Positions 30,162 to 40,806 of a stretch of DNA of 64,000 nucleotides are shown here, one piece after another. The stretch's first letter is position 1. The number at the start of each line of letters is the position of its first letter. The stretch comes from Bidens hawaiensis. Its lineage: Eukaryota; Streptophyta; Magnoliopsida; Asterales; Asteraceae. The stretch is taken from assembly GCA_021521415.1 (NCBI GenBank), contig JAIQDT010000232.1, positions 558,001 through 622,000 of the forward strand, written 5' to 3'. Under the pieces are notes generated by a model. The model ran no database searches, was not told the DNA's origin, and was given only the letters and a program-made list of their open reading frames with translations. The position numbers and the translations under genes are program-made.

Positions 30162-32001
30162 GGGTGAGGTTATTCTAAAAGTTAAGTGTATCTAAAAAAT
30201 GTAGGAAGAAATCTGGAGCGTTGGATCTTAAAAATTAATGGTTAAGATGAAAAGTTGAGATAATTAGGGGTGCGTTTTATTTTAAAGACCAAGAAAGATG
30301 TGTTAAAGAGCATAAATGTCTAATGTGTTATATTATATGTGGAAATATTTATTAAAGCTTTAATTATCATATTTTCATCCAAATTTAAAACCTAATACCA
30401 AAAACATCAATAAACTACATCATGAACACCAATAATTAACACACTATACATGAACCTTGCTGAATTACCGAAAAAGACATAACATAAAACACACTAGAAC
30501 ATAAAAAACACATAACGGAAAACCTTGTTGAATTACAGCGTGTTTTAAAACATAACACCAAATTTCAGTCCAAATTTACAAAAAAAAAAAACACCAAGAA
30601 CATCAAGAACAAAAACACACTATGTTATCTTTTATTTTTGACATAACACCAATAACAGAAACACATCAATAATAAACACCAGCATAACTTTCTTGACATA
30701 ATAGCAATAACATAAACAAGCCAATAACAACAAAACATAATAACAAGTTAACACATCACTTTCTATCTTCATAAACTAAAACACGCCATAAACAACGTTA
30801 TGAGCTAAAGCATAATTTTAACCGCGTCTTTCCTTTCCACAAATCAACGGTGCATTTCTGTAACAAACCAAAATGGGGTTAGATTATAATGTAAGAAAAA
30901 CTAATAAGGTAAATTATAAAATAATGGAATCTCAATTATTAACTTTGTAGAAAATTTCGAGTTACATTACCATTTACAATAGTTTTAACTATATGAAAGA
31001 ATTTATTAGAAATACTAAATTAATTTCTTTTAACAAATTCATATGCATGCATCTTAAATCTCGATCAAAATTCATAGTTACTACTTACAAAATAACTTTA
31101 TTTTTCAAATGAACATAAATCAATTTACTAATATACACGAAAACATACAGTTAGTATTATTAAAAATGTGGAGTCAGCTGTGCTTATTTATGTAGCCGAC
31201 AATCGTAATGAGAGAAAAGACCAAATCATGTCATCTTCATTTCATTAGTCGTGCCAGGGACATATTTTGATGCATAAAACCTACTGAATCTAATGCGTGC
31301 CCAAACTAAAGATCGATTATTCCCTTGGAATGCGAATGGAAACGGTTTCTCCATAAGCCATTAGGGTCACCGGAAGGGAGTTTAACAATGAACTAGTCTA
31401 ATTTGTTCTTATGTTCTCATGAAAAAAAATGAATCTTAAATTAAGTGTAAGAAAAGTAGGTGTAGTTTTTTAGATTTACAATATGAATGGAATTCATTAA
31501 TTATAGATCCATAAAAAATGGAAATTAGTTATCATTAAAAATTACCATATTTGTTTAAAATTTAACAGACCAAAATGCCAATGGGTGTGTAATGTAATCT
31601 ATGCCACATGTCAAACTGTGGTGGCTTCCTACACTTATAGAAAACTTCAGATATTTATTATAATTTTACTATATATATATAGGGTGCAGTTATTGTACTC
31701 TAATGTCTTAACGTACGGTAGGTACGCGAGACACTCAAAGGCAAAAACCTAAAACGCTTAGAAAACACTCACAAAACTTAAACGCTAAGCAAACGCTCAA
31801 CAAAAACTCAAAAACGATATTCGTGAAAAAAGTGAAAAATTGATCGATTAACCATCCAAAACTATTTTTTTCGGTGAACAAATGATTGATTGGATACGTA
31901 TTGATGATTCCGAGATGTTTGGATGTGATTTCTTGGATCGATTCGTGAAAAATTGATTCGCGTACGTAATGTATGTTAATGCATTAGTGTATTGGATCTT
32001 T

Positions 32002-32044
<43 letters not shown>

Positions 32045-32259
32045 AACGAAAACATAAAAATCTTATGTGTCGCGATGTGGTTGCTCCCCCTTTATTGTTA
32101 AATAGGGTAATGAACATAAAGTGTTGACAATAATTTCGTGATAATTAAAAAAAATAATAGTATGTTGTTTAGTTACTGTATTTTCAAGAAAAATGTAAAG
32201 TTTTTTATAATAATATTTACACTTATTTATTTCTGTTTTTACAAAACCTAAACTGACGA
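29224..32259. other. AT-rich non-coding region between D and G
   Basis: No gene is supported; the longest frames are TA- or T-rich artefacts. TA microsatellites lie at about 29599-29616, 30117-30161, 31669-31680 and 32005-32039. Two of them are followed by AGGGTGAGGTTATT (30161) and AGGGTGCAGTTATT (31681), a pattern common at ends of non-autonomous plant elements, but I cannot define boundaries. Bases 31420-31670 resemble 690-880. The region 30400-30800 is rich in AACACCA- and CATAACA-type words. GACGA (32255-32259) is the left target duplication of G. Confidence 0.55.
32044..32093 (+). repeat. 50-bp direct repeat, left copy
   Basis: AAACGAAAACATAAAAATCT and the following TATGTGTCGC...TGTGGTTG recur at 54632-54680, directly after the Helitron 3' end. 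Both copies follow a TA run. They bracket the G array and the Helitron fragment. Confidence 0.7.
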
Positions 32260-34933
32260 TGTGACAATCGTCAATTTCAGGTTAACTCCGTTAACTCAAC
32301 TCCGTCAATTCAAACTTTAGATCACTGAATCTATAACGCACACCTCATTACATTTAAACTAGGGTTTAAATGACGCTTGACACTTACTACATGTGTAGTC
32401 TTTCGGGAATTGCACCGAAACGCAAACGAGTTGACGCAAACGATTAGTGAATAAACAAAAAACGTCAAAACAATAATTATGTGATAATTATGTGTTAGAC
32501 ATATGTGTTACTTGATTATGTTATGTGGAATGCTAAACAAGAAACAAGAACCCAATTAATTAAGCTAGAGATGTAACATTTGGAAGTTTAGGGACTAAAG
32601 TGTAACATGTTATTATTATTAATATTATAAAACCCTAACCTCTCATCCCTCTCCCTCTTCCCAAAACCGACGGCCAAACCCCCCCCCCTCTCCTCACAAT
32701 CGGTTCACACACACACGTACCTCTTGGATTTTGATCTTGTCTTTCACAATTGAAGCATCCTATATCCGTTTCTAGCCATCTCCTACCTTCCTATTGCTTG
32801 TATTGGTGCTTTTGATGGTATAAATTACAAACCCTAGGCCCGATTTTTCCTATGTATGGTGTTCATATGATTGTTGTTGATTTGATGGTGTATTGATGAT
32901 GATTTGATAACTAGTTTTGATATTATTGCATGTTAAATGTTGTGTCTTTGAGTTTGAGATCAAATAAAACCCTAACTATGTATGTATGGTGTAATTGATA
33001 TGCATGGATAGTAGTTATGGTGTCTAAAATGTTATATGAATGATTTGTGGTCCATAGATAGTTAAATTGTTGAGTTTGGATGCAAACAGTTTCTGGACAG
33101 ATTGTGTTGTTGATGTTTGATTGACTGTAACGGGGTGTAAAAGTGAAAATTGATTGAGATAATTGATACTACAGTAAACTAGGTTGAGTCTAGTTTCTAA
33201 AGAATATAAATTTGCAATTTTTGGACGTGTAAAAGTTAACTTTTATGATTTTACAAAAACGTTGTGCAAAGCTGAGTTGTTAGACCTGCTGTTAGGTTGT
33301 TTTGTAAATGTTATATCTCATAAACTACGAGACCAATTGGGTTGGTTCCACTTCTGAAAGTTTACTTGTTGAGTTAGGAACCTAACCCAAGTGGTCTTGC
33401 ATTTATTGGATTTTTCGTTTAACGGGAATTTCAAATAACATTCTGTTGCGCATGAATTTGACTGTTATGAGTTTGCTGTAATGATTTGATTATTGTGAGA
33501 AACCTATGTGGAATAAAAATATAATAAAATATGTTCTGGAAACCTAGGACATATATGCTTTTGTAATGATTTTTGGTAAATTAATTGTGATGCTATGATC
33601 GGTGGGATAGACTAGTTTTTCAAGTAGAAATTCTATCGTTAAGAAACTAGTTGCTGAATTTTGTGAAAGTTGCATGAAACAACGTGATTGCTAATTTATT
33701 ATCGTGTTTTGACCAAATTGCCCTTGAGGGGAATGATTGCTAATTAATTGTCGTGTTTTGACCAAAATGCCCTTGCGGGGAATAATTGCTAATTGATTGT
33801 CATGATTTGACCAAATTGCCCTCGTGGGGAATAATTGCTAGTTAATTGTTATGTGTTGACCAAATTGCCCTTACGGAGAGTAATTGCAAGTGATGTACAT
33901 TATGAATACATGACACGTAAATAATTGCTCACACATGTAACGTATCACAAATACACTTGTTAAAGTCACACACGATTCACAAACGAAACACGAAACATGT
34001 TGTGTGCTATGTGCCGGGTCTAGAGACTCGATAATATTCCGACACTTAGAAAAATCTCTTTGTTGTTTTAGAACGCTAGAGAGAGTTTTTCTGGGACGCG
34101 CATCTTGGTGAATTATTTTGGGAATACTTTGCAAACAGTGAGTTCACTTACCCCTTTTAAACTGTTTTCAAACGCTTTTCACTTGGGGAGATAACATACT
34201 CCGAAAAAACGCATTTAAGATTTTGTTAGTATAAATTATATATCACTTGTAAAGACAGTGGAAACACGTTAACTAAAGTCCTTCATTCACATCGAACCGT
34301 TTAATATTAGATAATAGCGAGTCATTGTTGAGTAGTACTACTGGGTTTGACAAACCCCACTCAACGCTAAACTCGACTGGAGGTCGAGTGGGTGTAATCT
34401 TGGCTAAACACATACCATGGTCGGGATAGACCTGGTGGCAAGGCAAATGATAAACAGTCAGCTTCGGTGTCGAACACTTAGTAATACTTGTTTTATAGGC
34501 TAGCTACCTATAGATATATAATTGACATAACACTATCTGGTAACTCTTAACGCAAAACGCTGAACGCAAAACGCTGAACGCAAACGCTAACGCTTTATTT
34601 TATTTGAACTCGTGAACTCACCAACCCTGTGTTGACACTTTTAGTATGTTATTCTCAGGTAGCCGAGGCGGGCGCGCGGTTTAGGATCATGCATTGCGTG
34701 AAACACTTTTAATTATGCAAACTTATTTTAAACTGTTATCATTGGGTTTTAAGTCGTCCTGCGTGACGCAACATTGGTTTCTATGGTTTTACGCTTCCGC
34801 ATTTAATTACTCGTAAACGTTTTCATGGTTTTAAAACTTTGTTTTATGGTTTGATTATAACTAATGGTTCCGATCCTGTTAGTTCACACCATCTGACGGT
34901 AAAACTCCGTTAGTGGATTTTGAGGGTGTGACA
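32260..34933 (+). repeat. G LTR 1 (outer 5' LTR)
   Basis: It starts TGTGACAATCG and ends GGGTGTGACA. TATAAAA (32626-32632) followed by a CT-rich stretch is the likely promoter. Four 49-bp tandem units (33687-33882) share the core TTTGACCAAATTGCCCTT. A 14-bp ACGCAAAACGCTGA repeat lies at about 34548-34590. A possible splice donor (ACA/GTGAGT) is at 34136-34144. About 16 differences separate it from LTR 2, all at or before 34361. Confidence 0.95.
33687..33882 (+). repeat. 49-bp minisatellite, four units, in G LTR 1
   Basis: Units begin at 33687, 33736, 33785 and 33834 with ATTGCTAATT and contain TTTGACCAAATTGCCC. Identical arrays lie in LTR 2 (42235-42430) and LTR 3 (50783-50978). Confidence 0.9.
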
Positions 34934-34936
34934 GAT

Positions 34937-34949
34937 TGGCATCAGAGCC
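34937..34949 (+). other. Primer binding site of G, copy 1
   Basis: TTGGCATCAGAGC follows the LTR after three bases and matches the initiator tRNA-Met site with one T-to-C change. Copy 2 has the same site at about 43485-43497. Confidence 0.85.
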
Positions 34950-35141
34950 ATTGGTTATAGCGAACTAGAAGCTGCATGCATACTAGACTATAACCGCGAC
35001 GACCCATTAGTTATAATGATACGCACTGCATATGTTTGTGTAGTCTTTGTAATCTTATCTCTTTACCTCTTCACTCATACGCGCGCATACACGGCTTACC
35101 TGTAGGGATGTCGACGCCACCCTCATCATCATTTCAATCCG

Positions 35142-35837
35142 ATGACTCATGCTCACGGGAAGGAACCGCAGTTACCTACCGCATCGCCATCCCGAGTAGT
35201 CCCGGAACTCGAAGCTCCCGCACCGAAGAGGTATCGCTTATCCGGAGGCATGTACGAAAACGAAGTTAGCTGGGATTGGTACCCTAATATGATCAGACGT
35301 ATGATCTATCGTGAACAAGTTCCCCCATTACCACCCCCGAACCATCCTGCTTTCCCCAACACCCTACCACCCATAACCGAACCTGTAGAGCGAGTTCTCG
35401 CAGCTGTTGTTTCATGCTTGGAGCGTGACGTGGGTTACATGCGCTATACGGGAGCGAACATTTCCGGACTGTTAAAAGACGGAACCGAGACTAAGGAGGA
35501 AATTTCCCGCATGGCAGCGACCATGAAGGAAATGCAGGAGGCTAGTGATCAACAGATGAAGATTATGAGAAAGATGCAAGCTGAAATAATAGACTTGCAA
35601 GAGCAACTCCAAGTAGCAAGGACCCGAACCGAGATAGCTCTAGAGCGTTGCGATGTCTTACAAATACCGATTGCTCAGAACGCAGCCGAACCTGAGGCAG
35701 AGCCTGAAGAGGAACCTGAAGAAGATCCCGAAGAGGAACCTGAGGAGGATCCCGAGGAGGAACCTGAAGAAGAACCGGAGGAAGAACCGGTTGAGGAGGA
35801 GGCACACTCAGAGGTGTCCTCAGATGATGACATCTAG
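35142..35837 (+). CDS. Extra ORF of G before gag: acidic Glu/Pro-rich protein, copy 1
   Basis: A 231-residue frame of unknown function lies between the primer site and gag. An ATG in another frame at 35108 (MSTPPSSSFQ) directly follows an acceptor-like TGTAG and may be the original start, with a one-base slip near 35145. Residues about 15-110 are proline-rich with RRMIYREQVPPLPPPNHP; about 110-180 is a likely coiled coil (MAATMKEMQEASDQQMKIMR...IIDLQEQL); about 190-225 is a low-complexity tail of EPEEE and DPEEE units encoded by a short GAACCTGAAGAG-type repeat. No zinc finger or enzyme motif is visible. Although gag-pol downstream is broken, this frame is open for its whole main length. An intact extra ORF upstream of gag is known in Ogre elements; I do not claim homology. 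Confidence 0.6.
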   Translation: MTHAHGKEPQLPTASPSRVVPELEAPAPKRYRLSGGMYENEVSWDWYPNMIRRMIYREQVPPLPPPNHPAFPNTLPPITEPVERVLAAVVSCLERDVGYMRYTGANISGLLKDGTETKEEISRMAATMKEMQEASDQQMKIMRKMQAEIIDLQEQLQVARTRTEIALERCDVLQIPIAQNAAEPEAEPEEEPEEDPEEEPEEDPEEEPEEEPEEEPVEEEAHSEVSSDDDI

Positions 35838-36177
35838 TGATGATAACACCTAGATGGAGGGGTTGTCTCCATCCAAACTATTATTTTTCTATGATATTAA
35901 GGATTGGTTTTAAATACTTTGTAGCGAATACAATGGTTTTAATCATGAATTATTATTTGGATAAATATATGGTTGTGATGTGATGTTTGCTTCTTATTTC
36001 TTTCTTACCTATCTTTTTATTACGTGTATGGTGTGTTGCATATGAAAGAAAAATTCATGTTTAACATTTTATACTGTGATTCTAGGAAATGGCAGGAAGA
36101 AACGCTGGACACGGACGTGGTAACATCAATCGACTGTAGCAGAACTCCAAACTCTGCTGAACGACCATGCGGCGGCC
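35838..36177 (+). other. Spacer between extra ORF and gag of G, copy 1
   Basis: About 250 bases are AT-rich and non-coding, ending in the acceptor-like TGTGATTCTAG (to 36085) four bases before ATG 36089 (MAGRNAGHGRG). That ATG frame stops soon; gag homology (ELQTLLNDHAAAALAAHV region) continues in a different frame, so a one-base slip lies near 36120. Confidence 0.55.
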
Positions 36178-38079
36178 GCTCTAGCCGCACATGTACAGAA
36201 CCAGGCTGGAGGTCCAATTGGAACGTGTACCTTCAAAAATTACCTTGACTGCAAGCCCAGTACGTTTAAGGGCACTGAGGGAGCTATAGGCTTCCTGCGT
36301 TGGGCTGAGAAGGCCGAGTCGGCATTTGAGATGTGTAATTGTCCCCATGCCAGTAGGGTCAAATTTGCTGCTGGAACACTTGAAGATTCTGCCCTCACTT
36401 GGTGGAATTCGAACGTACAGATTCTTGGATTGGAACTAGCTAACGCGATGAACTGGGAGGAGTTCAAAAACATGATGCGAGAAGAGTACTGTCCAAGAGA
36501 GGAGATTGCAAAGTTGGAGTCAGAATTTTGGTCATTGAAGATGGTGGGTTCGGAAATCGAAGCCTACACTACCCGTTCTCACGAGTTAGCTGTGATGTGT
36601 CCGCGGATGGTAGACCCGCCGAGTAAGAGGATTGAAATGTATATTGATGGGTTAGCACCGCAGATTCAGGGCATGGTGACGTCATCCAGACCAGCCACGA
36701 TACAACAAGCGATCCAGTTAGCTCACAAGCTGACGGATCAAACAGTGACCCAAGGTGCGTTACCACCTAGGGGTTCAACCATTAAAGCCCGTGACAACCC
36801 GAACACTGGCAACAGCAGTAACAACAACCTGAGCAGCGGAAAGAGAAAGTTTGACAATACCAGATCCTCATCCTCGAACCCCCATCAGCAACACCACTAC
36901 CGTAAGCCCGAACTCATTCGGAGCTTCAACAATCAGGGTCACAACAACATTAACAACGGTAGCGGGCAGGGCTCGAGCGGATATGCTGTGAGATATCCGA
37001 AGTGCAACTGGTGTAATTACCATCATGCTGGCCCGTGTGACCGTGTCAAGTGTCTGAGATGCGGAAAGATGGGTCACCAGGCAAAGGAATGTAGAGGAGA
37101 CCTTGCGGCAAAGGGTGCTCCAAAACCACCCATGACAACCAAGGGATGTTTTGAGTGTGGACAAGAGGGACATTTTAAGAAGGACTGCCCTAAGCTGAAA
37201 CAGAACGACAACAATGGAGGTAATGGAAGTGGCAGTGGTGGTGGAAACAATGGTAAAGGAAGAGCTTTTGTTATTGGGTCGGGTCAAGCCCGCAATGATC
37301 CGTACGTGGTGACTGGTAAGTTCCCTGTGAACGATTGTTTTGCTTATGTCAATGACACTGGAGCTGATAGGAGTTTTGTGTCGAAAGCCTTAAGCCAACT
37401 CTTTGACTTAACCCCAACCCCGTTAGATGCTAAGTTTCCTGTTGAATTAGCTAACGGTAAGACTATAGTAACGACTCATGTACTTGCGGGATGTAAGTTA
37501 AAACTGTCAGGTCATGTCTTTGATATCGTCCTTATTCCTTTTACGCTTAGTAGTTTCGATGTCGTGGTCGGCATGGACTGGTTATCCGAGAACCGAGCGG
37601 AGATTATATGTCACGACAAGATAGTCCACATTACTACCCCTTCCGGCGAGATCGTTTCGATCCGGGGCGAGAGAAGCAGCATGACCACCAGCGTCATTAC
37701 CCTCATGAAGGCGCAGAAGTATCTACGAAAGGGTCATCCGGCAATTTTGGCGCATATTGTTGAGAAACCCGCGGAGGAGAAGCGAATTGAAGATATACCG
37801 ATTGTGCGAGATTTTTTGGAAGTTTTCCCAGAGGATTTGCCTGGACTCCCTCTTATTCGTCAAGTCGAATTCCAAATCGAGTTGACACCCGGTGCAGCAC
37901 CCATAGCACGACCCCGTATCGGCTCGCACCGGCGGAGCTTCAGGAACGGTCCACTCAATTGCAAGATTTGTTGGATAAGGGTTTTATCCGACCTAGCTCA
38001 TCGCCATGGGGAGCCCCTGTCTTATTTGTCAGAAAGAAGGACGGGACTTTCCGAATGTGTATCGACTACCGGGAGTTGA
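36178..38079 (+). pseudogene. gag: gag and protease of G, copy 1 (frameshifted at both ends)
   Basis: The main frame is open 36331-38079; homology extends upstream to about 36125. Capsid-type Gag sequence lies at about 36250-36700 (FLRWAEKAESAFEM, LTWWNS, YIDGL). A Ser/Asn-rich linker follows, then CNWCNYHHAGPC, CLRCGKMGHQAKEC (from 37051) and CFECGQEGHFKKDC (from 37147), zinc knuckles for RNA binding. A Gly/Asn-rich spacer leads to the protease: catalytic Asp in NDTGADRSFV (37354-37356) and GMDWLSEN. The pre-reverse-transcriptase linker [18 protein letters not shown] is reached before a one-base slip near 37910; the remaining residues to 38079 are out of frame. Confidence 0.88.
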
Positions 38080-38870
38080 ACAAGGTGATGGTCAAGAACC
38101 GTTATCCTTTACCCCGAATTGATGATCTGTTTGACCAGCTTCAAGGATTGAGTTATTACTCGAAGATCGATCTGCGATCCGGTTACCATCAGCTTAGAGT
38201 GCGCGAGGAAGATATTTCAAAGACGGCTTTCAGAACACGGTATGGTCACTTTGAGTTTTTGGTTATGCCTTTTGGTCTAACCAATGCACCAGCCGTATTT
38301 ATGGATCTCATGAATCGAGTATGCAAGGCGTACCTCGACAAGTTTGTGATTGTGTTTATTGATGATATTCTCGTCTACTCCAAGGACAAGGCTGACCATG
38401 AGGAACACATAAGGGTAATTCTGGAATTATTGAAGAAGGAACAACTATACGCAAAACTCTCGAAATGTGAGTTTTGGCTTCGCGAGGTTCACTTTTTAGG
38501 ACATGTAATCAACGAGAATGGTATCCATGTTGATCCCGGTAAGGTAGAGGCCATCAAAAACTGGGAAGCGCCTAAGACTCCGACTGAGGTGCGGAAATTC
38601 CTAGGACTGGCCGGCTATTACTGGCGTTTCATCGAGGGATTTTCAAAGATTGCTCAACCCCTCACCGCTTTGACTCACAAAGGTACTAAGTACAATTGGG
38701 GTGACGCGCAAGAATCTACTTTTCATCTGTTGAAAACCAAACTCTGTAGCGCCACTATTCTAGCCCTACCCGAGGGAACGGAGAATTTTGAGGTACACTG
38801 TGACGCATCGATACAAGGTCTCGGTTGTGTGCTGATGCAACTCGAGAAGGTTATAGCTTATGCCTCTCGA
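37959..38870 (+). pseudogene. pol: Reverse transcriptase and start of RNase H of G, copy 1
   Basis: The frame is open 37959-39029 but true homology ends near 38870, where another slip occurs. It contains [30 protein letters not shown], the [11 protein letters not shown] block and the catalytic FIDDIL with both Asp codons at 38361-38366. The thumb ([19 protein letters not shown]) and [19 protein letters not shown] follow. RNase H starts with [16 protein letters not shown], its first Asp present. Reverse-transcriptase catalytic residues are intact. Confidence 0.9.
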
Positions 38871-39436
38871 CAACAACGGTTCACGAGAAGAACTACACGA
38901 CCCATGATTTGGAACTCGGAGCTGTGGTGTTTGCCCTTAAGATATGGTGGCATTACTTGTACGGTACCAAGTTTACCATTTACACCGACCACAAGAGTCT
39001 CCAACATATCTACGATCAGAAAGAGCTGAACATGCGACAGCGTCGTTGGGTCGAGCTGCTTAAGGATTATGATTGTGCCATCAAGTACCACCCTAGCAAG
39101 GCCAATGTAGTGGCCGACGCTCTCATCAGGAAAGAAACTGATAAACCCAGGCGAGTGCGAGCATTGCAACTCACGATTCATGCCAACTTACCCGATCAAA
39201 TTCGCGAGGCGCAACTCGAAGTTTTGAAAGATGATAATCTTCCATCAGAACTCATGTGGGGCATAAACAAGCAACTTGAAACCAAATCGGACGGGGTCCG
39301 ATATTTTGAGAACCGGATTTGGGTTCCACGATACGGAGAGTTGAGAACTCTAGTGCTGGACGAAGCACACAAGTCCCGATATTCTATCCACCCTGGCTCA
39401 GATAAGATGTACCATGACTTAAAGGCACTTTACTAG
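38871..39436 (+). pseudogene. pol: RNase H and integrase zinc domain of G, copy 1
   Basis: After the slip near 38870 the coding frame is the one open 38825-39436. RNase H motifs are [40 protein letters not shown] and VVADALI. The integrase HHCC domain begins with [15 protein letters not shown] and is cut by TAG at 39434-39436, where a tryptophan codon (TGG to TAG) stood before WPNMK. Confidence 0.88.
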
Positions 39437-40674
39437 TGGCCGAACATGAAAGCCGACATTGCCACCTACGTGAGCAAATGCTTGACTTGCGCCCGAGTCA
39501 AAATAGAATACCAGAAACCATCTGGCCTACTACAACAACCGGAACTTCCAATGTGCAAATGGGAACACATTTCAATGAACTTCATCACGGGATTACCTAA
39601 GACACCGACGGGATGCGATACCATCTGGGTGATCGTTGACCGGTTGACTAAGTCGGCACACTTTTAGCGATTAAGGAATCTGACAAAATGGAAAGACTGA
39701 CTCGCGTCTACATGAAAGAAGTGGTGTCTAGACACGGAGTGCCTGTCTCAATCATTTTCGATCGAGATTCTCGTTTCACTTCGCACTTTTGGAAGTCACT
39801 ACAGAGCGCACTAGGCACCCGTCTTGATATGAGCACAGCATACCATCCTCAGACGGATGGGCAAAGTGAACGAACTATTCAGACCTTAGAGGACATGTTG
39901 CGTGCATGTGTTTTGGATTTCGGAAAAAGTTGGGAACCTCACTTACCTTTGGTAGATTTTTCGTATAATAACAGCTACCACGCAAGTATTAAAGCAGCGC
40001 CGTTTGAAGCACTGTACGGACGGAAGTGTCGATCACCTCTCTGCTGGGCAGAGGTGGGTGACAGCCAAATCACTGGTCCAGAACTGGTACTCGAAACTTC
40101 GGAAAAGATTGTTCAAATCCGAAATCGCATGGCAGCAGCACGAGACCGCCAAAAGAGTTACGCCGACAAGCGCCGAAAACCTCTCGAATTTCAAGTGAAC
40201 GATCGGGTGCTACTCAAAGTTTCACCTTGGAAAGGTGTGGTTCGCTTTGGAAAGCGAAACAAACTCAACCCACGATATGTTGGTCCTTACCGGATAACGG
40301 AATGCGTTGGTCCGGTGGCGTACCGACTAGACCTACTAACGGAACTCAGTGGCGTACACAATGTATTCCACGTATCCAATTTGAAGAAATGCCTATCTGA
40401 TGAAACCCAAGTAGTCCCTTTGAACGAATTGCAAGTTGATGAACAGTTACGCTTCATTGAAGAACCAGTCGAGGTTTTGGATTGGGAAACCAAAACACTC
40501 AGGCACAGCAAAATTCCATTCGTTAAGGTTCGTTGGAACTCGAGACGTGGACCGGAGTTCACGTGGGAACGCGAGGATCAAATGATGAAAAAGTATCCTC
40601 ACCTTTTTGAAGGGCTGACCAAACACCGGAAACCGCGAAACCCGACAAACCGTCAGAAATCACCGGAGGTATGA
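39437..40674 (+). pseudogene. pol: Integrase core and chromodomain-like tail of G, copy 1
   Basis: The first part (39446-39667) completes the zinc domain (CLTCARVK) and enters the core, but the first catalytic Asp is Asn ([10 protein letters not shown]). The frame breaks at 39665-39667 by TAG and a slip. It resumes at 39688-40674 with [11 protein letters not shown] (second Asp) and [18 protein letters not shown] (Glu). The C-terminal domain ([20 protein letters not shown]) and the chromodomain-like [15 protein letters not shown]...YPHLF end follow, then a basic tail. With the Asp lost, this integrase could not act even if translated. Confidence 0.9.
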
Positions 40675-40677
40675 ATT

Positions 40678-40806
40678 AAATTTCGGGACGAAATTTCTTT
40701 CTACTAGGGGATGATATGACAAACTGAAAATTTTTCTTACTTTTTCAGACACTCATCACGACTTGACTCAAATTTTCGGGACGAAAATTCCTTAACATAG
40801 GAATGA
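40678..40806 (+). other. Duplicated pre-LTR hairpin/polypurine module of G, copy 1
   Basis: Two perfect 8-bp hairpins occur: AAATTTCG/CGAAATTT (40678-40685 with 40689-40696) and AATTTTCG/CGAAAATT (40771-40778 with 40782-40789), each with a GGA loop. The first is followed by CTAGGGGATGATATGACAAA, which resembles a purine tract plus LTR start. The second is 17 nt before the real LTR at 40807. The whole end module is thus present twice within 130 bases. Copy 2 has the same at 49226-49354. Confidence 0.75.

Noticed and set aside
31236..31385. Possible host exon with higher GC (TTCCCTTGGAATGCGAATGG region)
   Set aside because: No open frame with recognisable similarity or paired splice sites could be supported.
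31848..32117. Minus-strand 89-residue frame with KGGATTSRHIRFLC and a Tyr/Ile repeat
   Set aside because: The repeat is a TA microsatellite read as protein, and the similar frame at 54610-54846 reflects the shared 50-bp repeat rather than a gene.
32670..32690. Telomere-like AAACCCTAACC near the G promoter
   Set aside because: Only isolated ACCCTAA words occur after the TATA box, with no tandem telomere repeat.
33871..34134. 87-residue minus-strand frame repeated in all three G LTRs
   Set aside because: Its repetition follows from LTR identity; it has no domain and lies in untranslated LTR sequence.
35563..35805. Antisense proline-rich frame opposite the acidic ORF of G
   Set aside because: It is the complement of the Glu/Pro repeat and follows its codon pattern; there is no independent support.
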